Source: Strigamia acuminata (taxonomy: Eukaryota > Arthropoda > Chilopoda > Geophilomorpha > Linotaeniidae). From it: 64,000 nt of DNA. The stretch is from contig OX442314.1 of assembly GCA_949358305.1 (NCBI GenBank), positions 48,244,581 through 48,308,580 on the forward strand. Reading direction: 5' to 3'. The position numbers and the translations under genes are program-made. How positions within the stretch are numbered: the first letter of the stretch is position 1; every line of letters starts with the position of its first letter. Below the pieces are notes generated by a model. It did no database searches. It saw only the letters and a list, made by a program, of their open reading frames with translations, and had not been told where the DNA came from. Positions 1-10,525 of the stretch are shown here, piece after piece.

Positions 1-1
1 G

Positions 2-649
2 TACAGAGCGAAAAAACACGCGGACCATAAGGACCGAATGGCGAAAAGAGACGCCGAGAAAGCGGCTCATCAGCAATTGACTGCGCCATCGGCCACAATC
101 ACATCGAATGCGCCACGCGCACTCGTTAAGAAAATCCCAGCTCAAACGGAAAAAGCTCCCGATGAGCTACGAACAGCTTGGGCGGGACAGTACGGTCCTC
201 AACCAATCCAAGGTATTGTGAACCTGATCCCGACCAAAGCCACGGCGGCCGCAATCGCTTTTCCAGCGGCCTGCCAACTACCGCAAACGATGTTTGGTGC
301 CAATACAGCGGCGACGCCGGCTGTCATTATGCCGCCGATGGTTGGAGAACGCCCGACGAACGTCGTGTTCCAGGGATTCGCGGATCCTCCACCAGTTTGC
401 GACAACAATGTAGTCACCACCGAAGCAACGATCGAGACCGCGATGCAGATTGACGGCGCACCGAACGAGGAGTCGCACACACCGCCACCACCACCGCCAG
501 TCGTTCCCGAGCCCAAAGCTACCGCCGTGAAAAAGAAGTCGAATAAGAAGTCACGCAAGAAGCTAGCAGAAGAATTCGTCGACGACAAAACTGAAGAAGA
601 GCCAAAAACCGACGATACGCCACCCACACCGGGGAAATCGCTGCAGTGA
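2..649 (+). CDS. C-terminal part of Gypsy ORF3 (5' end outside window)
   Basis: The frame is open from base 2 and ends at TGA 647-649. The readable residues match the last 215 or so of the 439-residue ORF3 at 41308-42627. Only the low-complexity C-terminal half is present: Ala/Pro-rich sequence, a PPPPPP run, and a basic KKKSNKKSRKK stretch. The N-terminal cysteine motif of ORF3 lies off the left edge. The first internal ATG at 38 is not the true start. The function is unknown. No envelope features (signal peptide, transmembrane segment) are visible. Confidence 0.8.
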   Translation, partial: YRAKKHADHKDRMAKRDAEKAAHQQLTAPSATITSNAPRALVKKIPAQTEKAPDELRTAWAGQYGPQPIQGIVNLIPTKATAAAIAFPAACQLPQTMFGANTAATPAVIMPPMVGERPTNVVFQGFADPPPVCDNNVVTTEATIETAMQIDGAPNEESHTPPPPPPVVPEPKATAVKKKSNKKSRKKLAEEFVDDKTEEEPKTDDTPPTPGKSLQ

Positions 650-1145
650 AGTTTTCGCCGTCGTTTTAAAGGAGATTTTGGCCAAGCCTGTTAAGACTTT
701 TATAGTGCCAGAAATAATTTTTTTATTGTCAAAACAAGTTTTTTTTTATTATTAATTATTCCAAAGTGTTAAAATTAGCATACTTACCTTTTAATGTTAA
801 ATGGATTCAATAACTACAAATGTTAGATTTTAAAGTTCAAAAAGTGTTTTTTATTCATATATATTTTTAAATTACAAGTGTTATTTTACATTTTTATTTT
901 TCAATAGTGTTTAAATTGTACAAGTTTTCCATCCTGGGGGTAAGTGTGTATGTGTTCCTTTGTAGTGTTGTTATTTTCCCAAGTGCATTCCTACCGGTGA
1001 TCTTCGTTCTAGCTGATGGCTCGTCCGAAATATGGTCATCTGATAAACTGAAAAAAGAAAAGTAATGCGATGTGTTAACTTTCAACAACCACTTCAGTGA
1101 TTGCGTTGTACCCCCTCGTACTTACCTTTTTCCAGGGGGGGGAAA

Positions 1146-1768
1146 TGTGACCAGCTGCCCCTGCGCACGGGTCGCTGCACTGCAACGGCAATGCACTTGG
1201 CGCAGCTCCAGCGCCTCTCGTATCTCGCGCAGCCTGTTGCGGTCCTCCGCAACCAGGTGGAGCTGCGGGCCTTTGGTCAAGCAGGATCAGGCCCCGGAAG
1301 TCGCCCTTCCGGAAGTGGTTGGTCCCCGTAGGGACAAGAGAGTTGTTGATCAACCAGCAAGGCGAACGGTCGCATCGCGACCGCCTCCGAAACTGGCTGC
1401 AAAGATAACCCGAACTATCGGCGTGGCGACGTTGTCGCCCGCCGGGACCTGAGCGTCCAGTTGCGCCACGTCCGCCGGACGTTAACCGTAACTTCGGCGG
1501 CGTGGCCCAAAACCGATTACCGACCTCGTGTGTCATGGCGGCCGATGGCCGCCGTGCCACGCGGTCTGATTAGGGACGGTTCGAAGGAACCGCCGCCTTG
1601 GGAAATACACTATGGGACACTACAATCATACCCCTAGACATCTAATAAAGCCATAACTAAAACTATATTGTGTCTCCGTGTATTTCGTGGTTTGTTTTAT
1701 CGTGTGTGTTGCGTCCAGCGCCTCCGTGGCTCTCCCCCGACCACGTGGCGTCCGTCCGAACACTCACA
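1146..1768 (+). repeat. Gypsy 3' LTR, 623 bp
   Basis: The LTR begins TGTGACC and ends ACTCACA, so it has TG..CA ends within a 5-bp inverted TGTGA/TCACA. It follows directly on a purine tract at 1134-1145, as expected for plus-strand priming. Its length equals the LTRs at 40191-40813 and 50357-50979. It differs from those mainly in one patch (about 1370-1440 here), while most of the rest reads the same by eye. Confidence 0.88.
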
Positions 1769-2378
1769 GGTGTCTAGTCTAGAAGGCGTTCACTGAACCA
1801 CTAAACAAAACAAAAATAAATTTAATGTATCCATTTCTCCAATATGACCATATGAGCAGCCAAAATACACACACACACTGTTTTTAATGCAAACCTTGGC
1901 TTAAAATAAGAAATTGTCATCTTCTATTGTAAAACATCATTTTTTATCAATTAAAATTAGATTCTCCTCATTTTTTTTAACTTCCATGCAGAAAACTTTC
2001 TTCTCCTATTTCCATCCAGCTTATTTTTTCATCACTACAACTCCACACATAAAATGCATTGTTTAATTGTTTTCACCATAAAAAAATGTAAAAAAAAAAA
2101 ATATTTTCTACAATTAATTTACATACTGATTAATTTCATGTGAAATCGTCTATTGCATTGTTGTTGCTATGGTACAATGCGTATTTTGTCAGGTATGGTT
2201 CTGTTTATGCTTGGGTTGATGTTTGCTGCAAGTGCATCTTCCTTGAAGTTATATTTAGTTTGTGATGAGTCCGCATCTGCGCGACCAACTGCTCATTTTC
2301 GTTCGGCTTGGATTCGCTTACGACGGGCCAATTCTATTCGCTGCTTCGCTCAATGCTTGACATCTTGCTCTCTTAACA
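1769..2378. other. No gene seen; 5' flank of the gene starting at 2379
   Basis: This is AT-rich sequence with short A and T homopolymers. No coding exon or recognisable repeat is seen. The last 250 bases probably contain the promoter and 5' UTR of the next gene, but no clear TATA box was identified. Confidence 0.4.
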
Positions 2379-3307
2379 ATGGCTTATAAAAGCTCTCAAG
2401 TAAGTCGAACTCTCTGACAATAATTCCCAACTAAGCATCCAGCACTAACTACAACCAAATTTTATGTAACCCATCTAAATATAAACACGGCGTGGGTTCA
2501 AACCTAAGGGTTCAATTTAAAACGCAGTAAATACAAGCAGGAAATGAGGAATATAATATATATATAACTTGCGATAGTACAAGATTTTCAACCCCTAAAT
2601 ATAGACCGTCTACGGATCAAAAGACATAAACCACTCTAAAAATACTTGTTTATACCCATCGAATGAGTTCACTAACACTGAAACTTATATTATATTAAAT
2701 CAAATTGTTTTATTTATAGTATTCAACACGATATGGTTATTCCCCATCGAGAAGTCCCACGTATAACACCGTAAGTTTTTAAATTTATACTGTATCTCCT
2801 TTTGTATTTACCTCAGTTTTTAGTGTAACCCATATTTCGTTATATACCTTTTTAATACGTATATTCTTTTGAATTTAGTCTATAGATTTGCCGTTAGGAG
2901 CCGGAAGTAGCTCTCTGTACGTGCCGTCAAGCCTAAAACGTAATAAATACAGCATTGGAGACGCAACGAACGGTTATGTATCGGACTATGGGAATAAAGG
3001 ACGAGCGAGTTATAGTCCGCAGTTCGGACTGGGCAGTTACAAAACAGATTTTAATCTCGGATCGGGTTATACGTCCGACTATAACCATTCGGGATATAAA
3101 TCTGCGAGTGGGTACAAAACCGACGCGTATTCCTACAACAAATATTCGACGTACGACTATCGACGGAAGAGCTTGCTTCCGACGAGCACGTATTCGCAGA
3201 TACCGACGTCGTATTCGAAGATGGGAAGAATTGATTTGGATCGCGGCGGACGTGTTAATTCTTATTTACAAGATGGTCCAATTTACACGTACATTGTTTT
3301 GGTTTAA
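2379..3307 (+). CDS. Small Tyr/Ser/Gly-rich protein, three exons
   Basis: The exons are 2379-2399, 2720-2770 and 2879-3307. Each boundary has GT-AG signals (donors GTAAGT at 2400 and 2771; acceptors ending TATAG and TTTAG), and the frame continues across both junctions. The product is about 166 residues. The start AACAATGG is a good eukaryotic context. The protein is low complexity, with repeated Tyr-Ser, Gly-Tyr and SGYK/SDY-type motifs and no signal peptide or membrane segment. I do not recognise the family. A cytoskeletal or sarcomere-associated filler protein is possible but unsupported. The last exon may have an alternative 3' end that joins the exon at 4908-6216. Confidence 0.6.
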
Positions 3308-3716
3308 TAGAAATTGCATGTGTGAAAGAAGCATGGGATGGAGTCGTTTGGCAGCTCGTAACAATGCGATTTGTAGCAGATGTTTGTGTTAAAAATATAA
3401 TGAAATAACTCCATATGCTTTTTATAATTGGGATGCTGAGTTACTTCCAATATATCTTCGTCTGCAATAAGTGTGTCTGAGACTTAGGTAGATTATTATC
3501 TAAAGAAATATTAATAATTCTAACAGTTGTTTTTGTTTTAAATGAAACTTACCGTATTAGTCGGCTTTAAGGTTCATGTCGTTGGACATGGGTTTACCAG
3601 GGATAAAGTGAGTGAGACATGCGGTTGTAAGTGAAACGGCTGGTTTTTGGTTTGGATGAATAATTATGTTGGAATTTGGGCCTAAACTTTGAGTTTTCTT
3701 AATTTTCTGAAGATTA
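3308..3716. other. No gene seen
   Basis: This is the 3' flank or intron after the small gene. It is AT-rich, with no supported exon and no repeat recognised before the mobile element that starts near 3717. Confidence 0.35.
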
Positions 3717-4676
3717 CTGTATTTTTTCGATTAAGAGTCGCCCTCGTTTTATAGCCGCCGTCGTTTTTAGCCGCCCTCGAACAGTAGCCGTGGCTACTAT
3801 TTGAGGGCTTTAATAATCAAACAGGAAACGGTTAATGAAACATTCGTCGATGATGACAGTTATTTATAGATAGAAAATTTTAAATAAAAAAGTGAAATTT
3901 TAATGGAAAAAATTAAAATTTTGCTAAAAAATAAAATTTTAATGAAAAAGTGAAATTTTAATTAAAAAAAGTGAGATTTCAATGGAAAAAAGTGAGATTT
4001 CAATGGAAAAAAAGTGAAATTTTAATGGAAAAAAGTGAGATTTCAATGGAAAAAACTGAAATTTCAATGGATAAAACTGAAATTTTAATGGAAAAACTGA
4101 AATTTCATTGGAAAAACTGAAATTTCAATAGAAAAAAGTAAACTTTCAATGAAAAAAAATGAAATTTTAATGGAAAAAAGTGAAATTTTATTGTAAAAAC
4201 TGAAATTTCAATGGAAAAAAGTAAAATTTTATTGGAAAAACTGAAATTTCAATGGAAAAAAGTAAAATTTCAATAAAAAAAAATGAAATTTCAATGGAAA
4301 AAAGTGAAATTTTAATGAAAAAAAGTGAAATTTCAATGGAAAAAAGTAAAATTTCAATGGAAAAAAGTTAAATTTCAATGGAAAAAAGTTAAATTTCAAT
4401 GGAAAAAAGTGAAATTTCAATTGAAAAAAGTGAAATTTCAATGGAACAAAGTGAAATTTCAATAGAAAAAAGTAAAATTTTAATAGAAAAAAGTGAATTT
4501 TCCTTGGAAAAAAGTGAAATTTTAATGGAAAAAAGTGAAATTTTAATGGAAAAAAGTGAAATTTCAATAAAAAAAATCAAAATATGGTAAACAATTGTAA
4601 TAAGAGCCGCCCTCGATTAAGAGCCTCGACTCAGATTGCCTGTTTTGAATAAGAGCCGTAAAATACACTATCATTA
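3717..4676. mobile_element. MITE-like element with internal minisatellite (family also at 17449-18376)
   Basis: The left end reads TACTGTATTTTTTCGATTAA and leads into AGAGTCGCCCTCG. The right end holds AATAAGAGCCGCCCTCGATT and then AATAAGAGCCGTAAAATAC, so the ends are related, imperfect inverted repeats. Between about 3890 and 4583 lies a tandem array of about 33 copies of a 21-bp unit of the type TGGAAAAAAGTGAAATTTCAA. The right-hand flank, including GGTAAACAATTGTAATAAGA, recurs at 18280-18305 after a similar array. A short relative with cleaner inverted ends is at 13006-13110. ORFs across the array are repeat artefacts. Confidence 0.6.
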
Positions 4677-4907
4677 CTAAACTGTGGATAACTTATAGAC
4701 ATTTAGGCCAATTTCCTACATTTTAGACATCTAAAAAACCTTTTTATACTTCTTTAGGCTGAATTCTTACTTAAAACAATCCGCACTCACTTACACCAGC
4801 ATGTTAGTAAAAACGGGGTTTATCGGCATGCAGCTTAAAGCGGGTCAATACGGTATTTTTTATAGTTACCATTTATTTTTATATATATATATTTTCTGCA
4901 ATTAAAG

Positions 4908-6216
4908 GTCTCGGAATTTTCATTTACGACCAACACGTATAGTAAAACGCGACGCAGAACCTCCACGAGGAAAAAAACCCGCGGACGAAAAGAAACCGCC
5001 GGTCGAAAACAAAGTTCCAGCCGATTTCACAACGACCGACGATTCCACCAGTGCAGACGACGACTTCAGTCCAAACGAAGACCAAATACGACAAACCACT
5101 CGAAAACGAACCGACAAAGAAACAAACCACCAACAAACCACCAACAACACCAAACCGAATCTCTTGGCCAGGAGCAACAGCACATTAAACAACTCGAAAC
5201 CAAAGTCGAACAACCCAAAGCCGACAACAACACTTCCGCCGTCGCAAACCAAGAAGAAGGTCGTCGAAACGACACCGAACAAGGATTTCCGAAAATCCGC
5301 ACTCAATAAGATGACGTCAGCCACCAACAATGGCGTCGGCAAGAGCAAAGTCGTAGCAGTCGACGGGCGGAACACCAAGAAAAGTCCGTCGCCGAACCCG
5401 CGGAAAGTCGTCGCGTCTTCGGAAGACGAAACCACCGAAGGCTCGACGACCACGGCCGAAGGAAAAGCCCAGACCAGCAGTTCCGACTCCATGAAGCAGA
5501 AGAAACAACAGGCCGCGACGATTGTTGGCAATAAAATCGGCGAGAAAGTCAATATCAACAAGCTGGGCTGGAGAGACAAAGCGGCCACGATGGCCGCCAT
5601 GAAAAATGGCGGCGGCGGACTCGTGCGAAACAAATCGGCGGATTCCATCAATAAAAGCGGCGCGACGACGACGAATAATTTGAAACCGTCAAACTCGTCG
5701 ACTAAACTGGACACTGGCACCAAAAAGGTGAAGAAAATCGGTAGCAACAATAAATTTATCGGAGATTTGACCGACATCGATTCGTTGCTTAACAACGAGA
5801 GTTTGTCGTTCGAGGAACTCGAGCGGCGATTCAACGCCGACCCGACTAGTCTGAAGCATTATTTCGAGAATGGTGGAATCTACATCAGTAAATTGAGAGA
5901 TATTGATGAAATGTTGGGTCCTGTGAAGGATCAGTTGTTTGGATTTAGTCGGAGTTCGACCGTCATATTGAACGGCGAGAGAGGCAAAATGGCGGTGGGA
6001 CAGCGAGCGGATTCGTCCGACTCGTCGTCCGAATCGGTCGACAGCGCGGATGAAATTCCGCCAACGACGAGTGATTCATCGGATCCTGGAGGAAGACGAT
6101 GGAACAAAAGAGCAAGTGATTTCATTTTCTTAGGCATGCCGACATTCCACGAGGTTGGAATTTCACTTTATTGCCGCGATCAAAGCTTGGGTGAATTAAA
6201 TTGGGAGTGTTGCTAA
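4908..6216 (+). CDS. Lys/Ser/Thr-rich protein exon, 5' end not resolved
   Basis: An acceptor (ATTAAAG) precedes 4908. The frame is open from 4909 to the stop at 6214-6216, about 435 residues with no in-frame stop. The exon's first base completes a codon from an unidentified upstream exon. The N-terminal two thirds is hydrophilic and low complexity: Lys, Thr, Ser, Asn, with SSEDETTEG-like acidic patches. A more ordered segment near genomic 5740-5930 contains FEELERRFNADPTSLKHYF and SKLRDIDEMLG. The GC content is clearly higher than the flanks, which supports real coding. The final 30 residues after RRWNKRASDF look like intron read-through. The exon may be part of the 2379-3307 gene. The family is not recognised. 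Confidence 0.55.
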
Positions 6217-6385
6217 GAAACCTTCGTGACACTGTTTGGAAAGATTATGCGCAAACAAAGGGGCAAAAAAAGGTATAGTTTCTTAAATGACCCAAATTCC
6301 TGAGACATCTTGTGCCTGTGTCGCAAAAAAAGGAAGTATATACAAAAGAATGTTTGGTTTTGCAAGCATTCGACTAACTTCATGT

Positions 6386-6640
6386 TTAGAGCCCGGATAA
6401 ATGCATAAATGCATAGGAATTATTTTTATTCAATAAAAAGCCGAAAGTGAGAAAATAAATGCTTAAATCGCCATTTTTCAAGAAAAAAACGACCAAATTC
6501 GGCCAAATACTAGTATGTAATAATTCGACCGCGCATAAATGCATAAATGCATAAATGCATGGAATATATTTATATTGAATAAAAAGCAAAAATTGGCTTA
6601 AATTGCATATTTTGCGAAAATCGGTAAATAAATGCATAAA
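6386..6640. repeat. Duplicated AT-rich block with GCATAAAT units
   Basis: Two related blocks, about 6390-6480 and 6535-6625, each start with repeated GCATAAAT and are followed by a similar ATTCAATAAAAAGC segment. A third shorter piece follows. This looks like a partly duplicated mobile-element fragment and has no coding content. Confidence 0.45.
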
Positions 6641-6856
6641 TTGTCTTTTTTCCGGGAAAAAACAGCGATTTGTGTCTTTTTTTTAATGATATGTAAACTG
6701 AGGACTTCGCGGAAAACAGACACCAGGGGAAGTCACTAAATTAGTGTCTGGAAAAAGTTTTAAGAATTAAACAAATAAAAAAAATAAAAAAATAGAAAAC
6801 AATGAATTTAAATTACTACCATAATTACAATTCATTTACATCAAGAACGCTTTGAA

Positions 6857-7190
6857 ATGGCATTAAGTTGTTATTTAACGCCCGATTTCACTCGAATAAA
6901 TTTTTTTATTTTGCATATTTTTATTTTTATTTTGCATATTTTTATTTTTATTTTGCATATTTTTATTTTTATTTTGCATATTTTTATTTTTATTTTGCAT
7001 ATTTTTATTTTTATTTTGCATATTTTTATTTTTATTTTGCATCTTTTTATTTTTATTTTGCATCTTTTTATTTTTATTTTGCATATTTTTATTTTTATTT
7101 TGCATATTTTTATTTTTATTTTGCATAAAATGGAATCTTTGGTGCGTATTTTATGAGCATAAAACGAATTTTATTTTGCATAATTATCCG
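6857..7190. repeat. Tandem TTTTGCATATTTTTATTT array inside a repeated element
   Basis: About twelve copies of an 18-bp unit lie between about 6900 and 7130. The flank after the array (GGTGCGTATTTTATGAGCAT, then a TCCGGGGT stretch) resembles 11310-11365, where the array is absent. The array therefore appears to have grown inside a dispersed element. All three frames stay open because the unit is a multiple of three, so the predicted proteins here are artefacts. Confidence 0.65.
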
Positions 7191-7934
7191 GGGTCTAAAC
7201 CCAACAATCTGGAGTCCCTTGTCTTTATTTACGTGAGTATGCGTCCCAACCCGAGGTATCTCGTCCCTAGGTTGCCCTGGATAAGACCACGTCGTCACGA
7301 TGTTTCAGCGAGACGTGTAACATTAACATCGCACGAATAATTACGTAAGAGTTTAGTTATGCGGTTTGGGAAAGGATAAACAAAACAGCCGGGGTTGTTT
7401 ACTTTACATAATCCTTCCTCGCATGCGCATACCACAACGATAAGGAATAATAACCACAACCTGCATAAAGGGTGACATATTGGTGGCAGTTTTAGAGGTC
7501 AAGAGAAATAGGTTAGCTTGCACGGAAGTCGTAATAATGCCGATGGAACGGTCAGTGTCAAGTTAGGGTTAGAGGAAAATTTGGTTTTTGTTTTAGCGAA
7601 GAAAATGTGTGCACTTTGGTTGGACCGGAGTTGAGTTTTCTTATCTGGAGGTGTGATCTAGCATTTGAGTTGTATGAAATTTATTCTCCAGAGAGTTATG
7701 TATGTGAAAGAGAAAGCTTATGAGAAATATGTGGCGAAGAGAATGTCAAAGTGTTATTGTTTATTGCTGTAAGTGGTGGTTGTGGTGTTTCGAATTTTTC
7801 AATATTTGTTTTCGCCACAAACAAGGTATCATTAGTGATCCAAATCACAATCATTTGCAAACATCGGCCAAACTTGATGAAAAATACTGATTGCGCTTGT
7901 TCGAAGAAAGAAAAATGTTTTAATGTCGTAGTAA
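7191..7934. other. No gene seen
   Basis: This is unique-looking intergenic DNA without a supported exon. A short ORF at 7751 has no recognisable features. Confidence 0.35.
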
Positions 7935-8116
7935 AAATCGAACCTCGTTATAACGAATCGCGATATAACGAATTATTCGTTGTAACGAATAGGTAAAAAT
8001 TTTTTATTTGGTCGGTTGGTCGTAAAACACTAAAAAAAAATTTTATAACGAATTATCGTTATAAGTAATCGATTTTTTGGGTGCTTAGCGATTCGTTATA
8101 AGGAGTTTCGACTGTA
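7935..8116. mobile_element. pogo/Tigger-like MITE (degraded)
   Basis: The left end reads TCGAACCTCGTTATAACGAA and the right end GAGTTTCGACTGTA. The interior has repeated CGATATAACGAA and CGTTATAA motifs. The clean copy at 14251-14429 shows CAGTC..GACTG ends with TA target duplications. Here the left CAG is mutated. The superfamily call comes from the terminal motif and the TA target. Confidence 0.55.
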
Positions 8117-8279
8117 ATCACATTTGATGATTACACAGGGCTCTTTCAGCATGTGACTAGCTGGCTTACAATGCATTGCACGATGTGTCAATAAACCAAA
8201 GGTCACCGTGGGTCTTATAACAACTTCTAATCTATTTATAAGGTTTTCTTAATTTTAAAATTGCTATTTCTTTGTAATA

Positions 8280-8700
8280 AGCGGGGAAAAACATAAAATT
8301 CTTGTTGAAAACTAAAAAAAAATTTAAATTTGTCGATAAAGCATCACAAAAAAACTTTAAAATGTGAAAAATGTTAAGAAACGTTAAAATTGTCCATAAA
8401 AACGTGACAAAACCTTAAAAATTGTCCACAAAAACTACAAAACCTTAAAAATTGTCCTTAAAAACTACAAAATTTTAAAAATTGTCTACAAAAACTACAA
8501 AACCTTAAAAATTGTCCATTAAAACTACAAAACCTTAAAAATTGTCCACAAAAACTACAAAACTTTAAAAATTGTCCTTAAAAACATGACAAAACCTTAA
8601 AAATTGTCCACAAAAACTACAAAACCTTAAAAATTCTCCATAAAAACCACAAAACTTTAAAAATTCTCCATAAAAACGAAAAAAAAAAAAAAAACCCAAA
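8280..8700. repeat. Tandem repeat, unit about 29-30 bp
   Basis: About 13 imperfect copies of a unit of the type AAAATTGTCCACAAAAACTA plus CAAAACCTT lie upstream of the FHOD gene. Copy-to-copy differences are small. There is no coding content. Confidence 0.7.
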
Positions 8701-9378
8701 TTCCTCACACAAAAAATACGAAAATAACATTAAAAAAGCGAGAAAAAATTGTAACTTAAGAAATTTGGTATTCGAATAACCACAAGAAACGGAACTACAA
8801 TAGTTGTAAAAATTGGATCTAAAATCTAAAATTTAAAAAAAAAAAAAAAAAAACACTTTAGATTCGACAATTTCGCAACCAAATCCACGAGTGTGACAAC
8901 TTCAACTCCAGATTTCCATCCCACCAAAACAAACCCGCATTTTCACCATTTCTCTGCAATTTCTGTCTCCTCCAAATACGTTTTCGCTGCCAAGTTACGC
9001 GCAACCAGAAATAGAAACCCAAAAAAGCCCAAAACCCCAAACCTTCATCCGCATATCTGACCTAAAACAGAACCCACAAACCCTTGTAGACATCAATTCT
9101 CACAGAAAAAATTCACTTCAGCCAAAACACTAAACCGACAAAACCATGGGTCCCTCAAAAACAAAGCCCCAGGCACCTGACAAACCACCTGGCCACGTGA
9201 CGTGTACACGCGAGCCGATTGGCATTGGTGGCGCCCTACATTTGATCCCACTGACTCCAACATGGCTCCGCCGAAGGTTAGGTTTATTCCGACGGGCACG
9301 TGATGCGATGAGTTAAGGTGTTAAATTGGCGGGCGAGTGCGAGTGATTTCGGTGCAGTTGCGATGCGGACTGTCCACA
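8701..9378. other. FHOD upstream flank and 5' UTR
   Basis: There is no separate gene here. GC content rises from about 8860 toward the FHOD start codon, which suits a promoter and 5' UTR region. No convincing TATA box was seen. A small minus-strand ORF near 9093-9299 overlaps this GC-rich stretch and has no recognisable features. Confidence 0.35.
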
Positions 9379-10472
9379 ATGAGTCTGACATGTCGAGTGC
9401 AGTACTTGAGCGACGTAGACCCATTCTCTACCAGCACGAACATACCCGAGCCGACTCGGCCACCTTACTTCACGTTCAACGTGAATATTCCGTTGGTTAA
9501 TCAGATCACGGCTGTTCATCATCTGCTTAAAGCTCCGCACAGAGTAAGTTTTTGTTTATTTTCGGCGGTGAGGTTCGTATCGGGTTTCGGAGCCCAATTA
9601 GATCGTGATTGAATGTGTGATGAGATAAAATCTGGTTGCTGTTGTTTGTTGGTGGGAGGTGATTTTTGTTTTTGGTGGGAAAAAGAAAAAAAAAAAGGTT
9701 TCGAGTGGGCGATTCAGGAATGGAAGATTACAGATTTATGTACATGGAGTGGAATATCGAAGTAATAATATGGATATTTATTTATTTATTTATTTAAAAC
9801 ACTCCATTTTGTCTTTTTTAAATGCTAATAACGGAAAAAAAATTTAAAAAATTAATTTTTGGTACGTAGAATTTATTTATTTATTTAAAACACTCCATTT
9901 TGTCTTTTTTAAATGCTAATAACCGAAAAAAAATTTAAAAAATTAATTTTTGGTACGTAGAATTTATTTATTTATTTAAAACACTCCATTTTGTCTTTTT
10001 TAAATGCTAATAACCGAAAAAAGAATTTTAAAAATTAATTTTTGGTACGTAGAATTTTTTTAAAACATTTTTTCAGGTTTTTTTTAACCACTAATAACGG
10101 AAAAAAAATTTAGAAATTAATTTTTGGTACGTAGAATTTTTTTGAAACGTTTTTTCAGGTTACGTTAACGTTTCTAAGAAGATGAATGTGTCGTTTCGGC
10201 TAAATAAACAAGGTGGTTAATTTCTCCCGACAGGAAACGTGTGACAAAAAATCAAAATGTTTGATGTGGGTATTGTAGCTCTACCTAAGAATTACCTAAA
10301 CACATAGTTAACAGTTTTGTAGTTGTTAAATTGAAGGCACTGTTAACAATTTACTAAAAAGATCGCCCGACTTTTGGGTAGAGAAAAGTTTCGAGGTTTT
10401 TTGTTCGTCGAGTGTGAATTCCTCCGATTTCATCTTAAAATAGGGAAAAAATGACTAATATTATTATATAAT

Positions 10473-10525
<53 letters not shown>

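Larger units (their letters stand above)
1..1768 (+). mobile_element. 3' end of a Ty3/Gypsy element (second copy of the 40191-50979 family)
   Basis: This stretch matches the reverse complement of about 40191-41960, so it is a second copy of the same Gypsy family in the opposite orientation. In order it holds the C-terminal part of ORF3, an untranslated tail of about 480 bp, a polypurine tract at 1134-1145 and a complete 3' LTR ending in TCACA at 1768. The 5' LTR, gag and pol lie outside the window, so a target-site duplication cannot be checked. The next four bases after the LTR are GGTG. The family assignment rests on the gag-pol of the complete copy. Confidence 0.9.

Noticed and set aside
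4229-4590. ORFs of FPLKFHF or KSEISIE repeats
   Set aside because: Artefacts of the 21-bp minisatellite.
5066-5834. Long minus-strand ORF of 304 codons
   Set aside because: It is the shadow of the + strand Lys/Ser-rich exon. The Phe/Leu/Val-rich composition is the expected antisense pattern.
6857-7156. ORFs of FILHIFI or NKNMQNK repeats
   Set aside because: Artefacts of the 18-bp tandem repeat.
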